From CAIUPE01 sp046092445 (GTDB lineage: Bacteria > Pseudomonadota > Alphaproteobacteria > Rhizobiales > Beijerinckiaceae), in NCBI GenBank assembly GCA_046092445.1, contig JBJTDR010000085.1:1-35218 (forward strand): a stretch of 35,218 nucleotides of DNA, written 5' to 3'. Of the stretch, positions 32,802 to 35,218 are shown one piece after another; within the stretch, counting starts at the first letter, position 1; each line of letters begins with the position of its first letter. The notes beneath the pieces were generated by a model. That model searched no databases. It saw only the letters and a program-made list of their open reading frames with translations, and was not told the origin of the DNA. The translations under genes and the position numbers were made by a program.

Positions 32802-34184
32802 ATGACAGACATTCTTTGCATCTCCCCCATTGATGGTCGCGAAGTCGCACGGCGGCCTCCGGCCTCTGCTGCTATGATTGATGCTGCTCTCGTTGCTGCG
32901 CGTCAGGCGCAAAAGCTCTGGGCGAAAGTTCCGCTCGCCGAGCGTACTGCCAAGCTTACGGCCTTTGTCGACGCGATGCTGACGATGAACCAGGAAGTCG
33001 TGCCTGAAATTGCGATCCAGATGGGGCGTCCCGTGAAATGGGGTGGTGAGTTCCGTGGCTTTGAGGAGCGCGCCCGTCACATGATCAAGATTGCGCCCGA
33101 CGCGTTAGCGCCGATTGTACCCGAGAGGAAACAGGGCTTTACCCGCTATATCGAGAAGACGCCTCTGGGTGTTGTGCTGGTTGTGGCACCTTGGAACTAT
33201 CCGTATTTGACGGCGGTGAATTCGGTTGTACCGGCGCTGATGGCAGGCAATGCCGTGATCCTGAAGGCGGCTGCGCAGACCATTCTGGTCGGCGAGCGCT
33301 TTGCGATTGCGATGCAGGCGGCGGGGATGCCGGAAGGGCTCTTTACCAATCTTGTTCTCACGCATGACGACACGGCGCGCATCCTGTCATCGGGATCTGT
33401 GGACCATTGCAATTTTACGGGATCAGTTGCAGGTGGGCGTGCCATCGAGAAGGCGGCAGCGGGGACGTTTACGTCGTTGGGGCTTGAACTTGGCGGCAAG
33501 GATCCGGCCTATGTGCGGGCAGATGCCAATCTTGATCATGCGGTTGAAAATCTCGTTGATGGAGCTTTCTTCAATTCTGGCCAGTGCTGCTGCGGTATCG
33601 AGCGCATTTATGTGCATGAAAGTCTTTATGATCGTTTTGTCGAGGGCTTCGTTGCGCTGACAAAAACCTACAAGCTCGGCAACCCGCTGGACGAGGCGAC
33701 AACGCTTGGACCAATGGCGACGGCCAAGGGCGCGGATATTGTACGCGCGCAGGTGAAAGAGGCGGTGGCCAAGGGTGCGAAAGCGCATATCGATGCGGCT
33801 TTATTCCCCCAGGACAAGGGGAGCGGTACCTATTTGATGCCGCAGGTTCTGACTGGCGTTGACCATTCGATGACGTTGATGCGCGAGGAGAATTTCGGTC
33901 CTGTGGTTGGTATCATGAAGGTCAAGGATGATGCGGAGGCCGTGCGGCTTATGAATGACAGCCCCTATGGCCTGACTGCCGCGATCTGGACCTCGGACGA
34001 GGCGGTTGCTGCGTTGCTGGGCCGCGAGATCGAGACGGGCACCGTGTTCATGAACCGCTGCGACTATCTTGACCCTGCATTGGCGTGGACAGGTGTGAAG
34101 GATACCGGACGGGGTGTGAGCCTCTCCGAGATCGGCTATGGCATGCTGACGCGTGCCAAGAGCTATCATTTCAGGACACTCTGA
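32802..34184 (+). CDS. NAD(P)-dependent aldehyde dehydrogenase
   Basis: 460 residues of the ALDH superfamily, cytoplasmic. The oxyanion/NAD segment is APWNYPYLTA (129-138), the general base is Glu229 in GLELGGKDP, and the catalytic cysteine should be Cys263 in FNSGQCCCG, a run of three cysteines. Aldehydes are oxidised to acids. Beside a gamma-glutamyl-amine ligase and an alcohol dehydrogenase it probably acts on a gamma-glutamyl-aldehyde; succinate semialdehyde or other aldehydes are alternatives. The ribosome site at ATG 32802 is poor, with only AGGCC upstream. Confidence 0.92.
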   Translation: MTDILCISPIDGREVARRPPASAAMIDAALVAARQAQKLWAKVPLAERTAKLTAFVDAMLTMNQEVVPEIAIQMGRPVKWGGEFRGFEERARHMIKIAPDALAPIVPERKQGFTRYIEKTPLGVVLVVAPWNYPYLTAVNSVVPALMAGNAVILKAAAQTILVGERFAIAMQAAGMPEGLFTNLVLTHDDTARILSSGSVDHCNFTGSVAGGRAIEKAAAGTFTSLGLELGGKDPAYVRADANLDHAVENLVDGAFFNSGQCCCGIERIYVHESLYDRFVEGFVALTKTYKLGNPLDEATTLGPMATAKGADIVRAQVKEAVAKGAKAHIDAALFPQDKGSGTYLMPQVLTGVDHSMTLMREENFGPVVGIMKVKDDAEAVRLMNDSPYGLTAAIWTSDEAVAALLGREIETGTVFMNRCDYLDPALAWTGVKDTGRGVSLSEIGYGMLTRAKSYHFRTL

Positions 34185-34235
34185 TTTCAAGTCGTCGAAA
34201 GGCGCCTTTGTTTACCTCTTTTCTGCGAGATCATC

Positions 34236-35218
34236 ATGACAACTTCACCTTCGGCTAACTGGAACTACCCTACCGCAATCCGTTTTGGCGCAGGAAAAAT
34301 CTCGGAGTTGTCGAAGCTCTGCAAGAACAACGGGATCATGCGGCCGCTTCTGGTGACCGATCCATTCCTGGCGACACAGCCGATGACGCTGGCGGTTCTG
34401 GATGCGCTGCAGGCTGCAGGACTCGGCCAGGCTATGTTTTCGGAGATCAAGCCGAATCCGGTCGAGTCGAACATCTATGCCGGGCTCGAGGTGATGCGGG
34501 CGGGAAAGCATGATGGCGTGATCGCCTTTGGCGGAGGATCGGGGCTTGATGCGGGAAAGGTGATCGCCTTCATGGCGGGACAGACGCGCCCGATGTGGGA
34601 TTTCGAGGATATTGGCGATTGGTGGACGCGGGCCGATCCGAAGGGGATTGCACCGGTGATCGCGGTACCGACGACTGCGGGAACGGGTTCGGAAGTGGGC
34701 CGTGCCGGTGTGATCACACAGGAAGCGACGCATACGAAAAAGGTGATTTTCCATCCGGGAATGATGCCGAAAGTGACGATCTGCGATCCGGAACTGACAC
34801 TTCGCATGCCGCCGAAGATTACAGCAGGCACGGGCATGGACGCGCTCGCCCATTGCCTGGAGGCCTATTGCTCGCCATTCTATCACCCGATGGGCGAGGG
34901 GATCGCGGTGGAGGGGATCAGGCTCGTCAAGGAAAACCTGGTGCGGGCGTTCAAGGATGGCACGGATATCGAGGCGCGGGCGCATATGATGTCAGCAGCT
35001 GCGATGGGCGCGACGGCGTTCCAAAAGGGATTGGGGGCCATTCATGCCCTCTCGCATCCGGTTGGTGCTTTATATGATACGCATCACGGCATGACGAATG
35101 CCGTTTTCATGCCGTATGTGTTGCAGTTCAACCGCTCCGCGATCGAGGCGAAGATCGTACGGCTTGCGGCTTATATCGGCCTTGCGCCGACATTCGAGGC
35201 GTTCATGGCGTGGATTAT
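34236..35218 (+). CDS. Iron-containing alcohol dehydrogenase, 3' end outside the window
   Basis: The first 327 residues of a group III, iron-dependent alcohol dehydrogenase. The nucleotide site is FGGGSGLDAGK (98-108), and TTAGTGSEVG (146-155) is the family hallmark. The metal ligands are all present: Asp202 and His206 (GMDALAHCLEAY), His270 (GLGAIHALSHP) and His284 (DTHHGMTNA). Family members run near 380-390 residues, so about 60 are missing. It starts 51 bases after the aldehyde dehydrogenase, and the pair could oxidise an alcohol to acid in two steps. The substrate is unknown. Confidence 0.92.
   Translation, partial: MTTSPSANWNYPTAIRFGAGKISELSKLCKNNGIMRPLLVTDPFLATQPMTLAVLDALQAAGLGQAMFSEIKPNPVESNIYAGLEVMRAGKHDGVIAFGGGSGLDAGKVIAFMAGQTRPMWDFEDIGDWWTRADPKGIAPVIAVPTTAGTGSEVGRAGVITQEATHTKKVIFHPGMMPKVTICDPELTLRMPPKITAGTGMDALAHCLEAYCSPFYHPMGEGIAVEGIRLVKENLVRAFKDGTDIEARAHMMSAAAMGATAFQKGLGAIHALSHPVGALYDTHHGMTNAVFMPYVLQFNRSAIEAKIVRLAAYIGLAPTFEAFMAWI

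Noticed and set aside
1..35218. CRISPR arrays, insertion sequences, prophage genes, integrases
   Set aside because: No regularly spaced direct repeats, transposase, integrase or phage structural genes were recognised; the window looks like stable chromosome.

Overview
This window looks like chromosomal DNA from an alphaproteobacterium, most likely of the Hyphomicrobiales (Rhizobiales). The evidence is a GcrA cell-cycle regulator, a PdhS-type histidine kinase, an OlsB ornithine-lipid acyltransferase, two phasins, the gene order argD-argF-hslO, and a tRNA-His with G1:U72, A73 and no encoded G-1, a pattern known from this class. No phage, insertion sequence, CRISPR array or conjugative element was found. 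The genus cannot be fixed by reading alone.

Layout. 1-571 is the 3' end of a secreted RTX repeat protein, followed by hairpins and a 567-base gap. 1139-4866 holds prfC (release factor 3), an Ldh-family dehydrogenase and a YbhN/UPF0104 membrane protein. 4893-11419 is a complete phosphate-starvation locus, phoR-pstS-pstC-pstA-pstB-phoU-phoB, with PHO-box-like repeats before phoR and pstS. gcrA runs convergently to phoB, with a possible 39-residue small gene upstream of it. 12357-16325 is the tightly packed argD-argF-hslO-nlpC cluster, whose leader has a strong promoter followed at once by a terminator-like hairpin. On the minus strand lie deoA-ghrA-like, olsB (with its own PHO-box-like repeat) and a PdhS-family kinase. 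22105-23472 encodes two phasins; the second carries an AT-hook-like motif. tRNA-His and a VapBC toxin-antitoxin pair follow. The right third is metabolic: an amidase with malonyl-CoA synthetase (matB), formate-tetrahydrofolate ligase (fhs), then an amine or amino-alcohol set (APC permease, gamma-glutamyl-amine synthetase-like protein, aldehyde dehydrogenase, iron-dependent alcohol dehydrogenase). The last gene runs off the window.

How the parts connect. The clearest theme is phosphate and carbon storage: Pst uptake, PhoR/PhoB signalling, a possible PhoB-controlled olsB (ornithine lipids replace phospholipids under phosphate limitation), and phasins on polyhydroxyalkanoate granules with PhaR-like TGCA repeats in the promoter. 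The second theme is small nitrogen compounds: the right-hand set would glutamylate an amine and oxidise its alcohol end through the aldehyde, and the amidase-MatB pair could turn a malonamate-like amide into malonyl-CoA. Known families explain nearly every gene. The less ordinary material is mostly regulatory DNA, palindromic elements, and domain variations such as a PhoR without membrane segments and a short PdhS.
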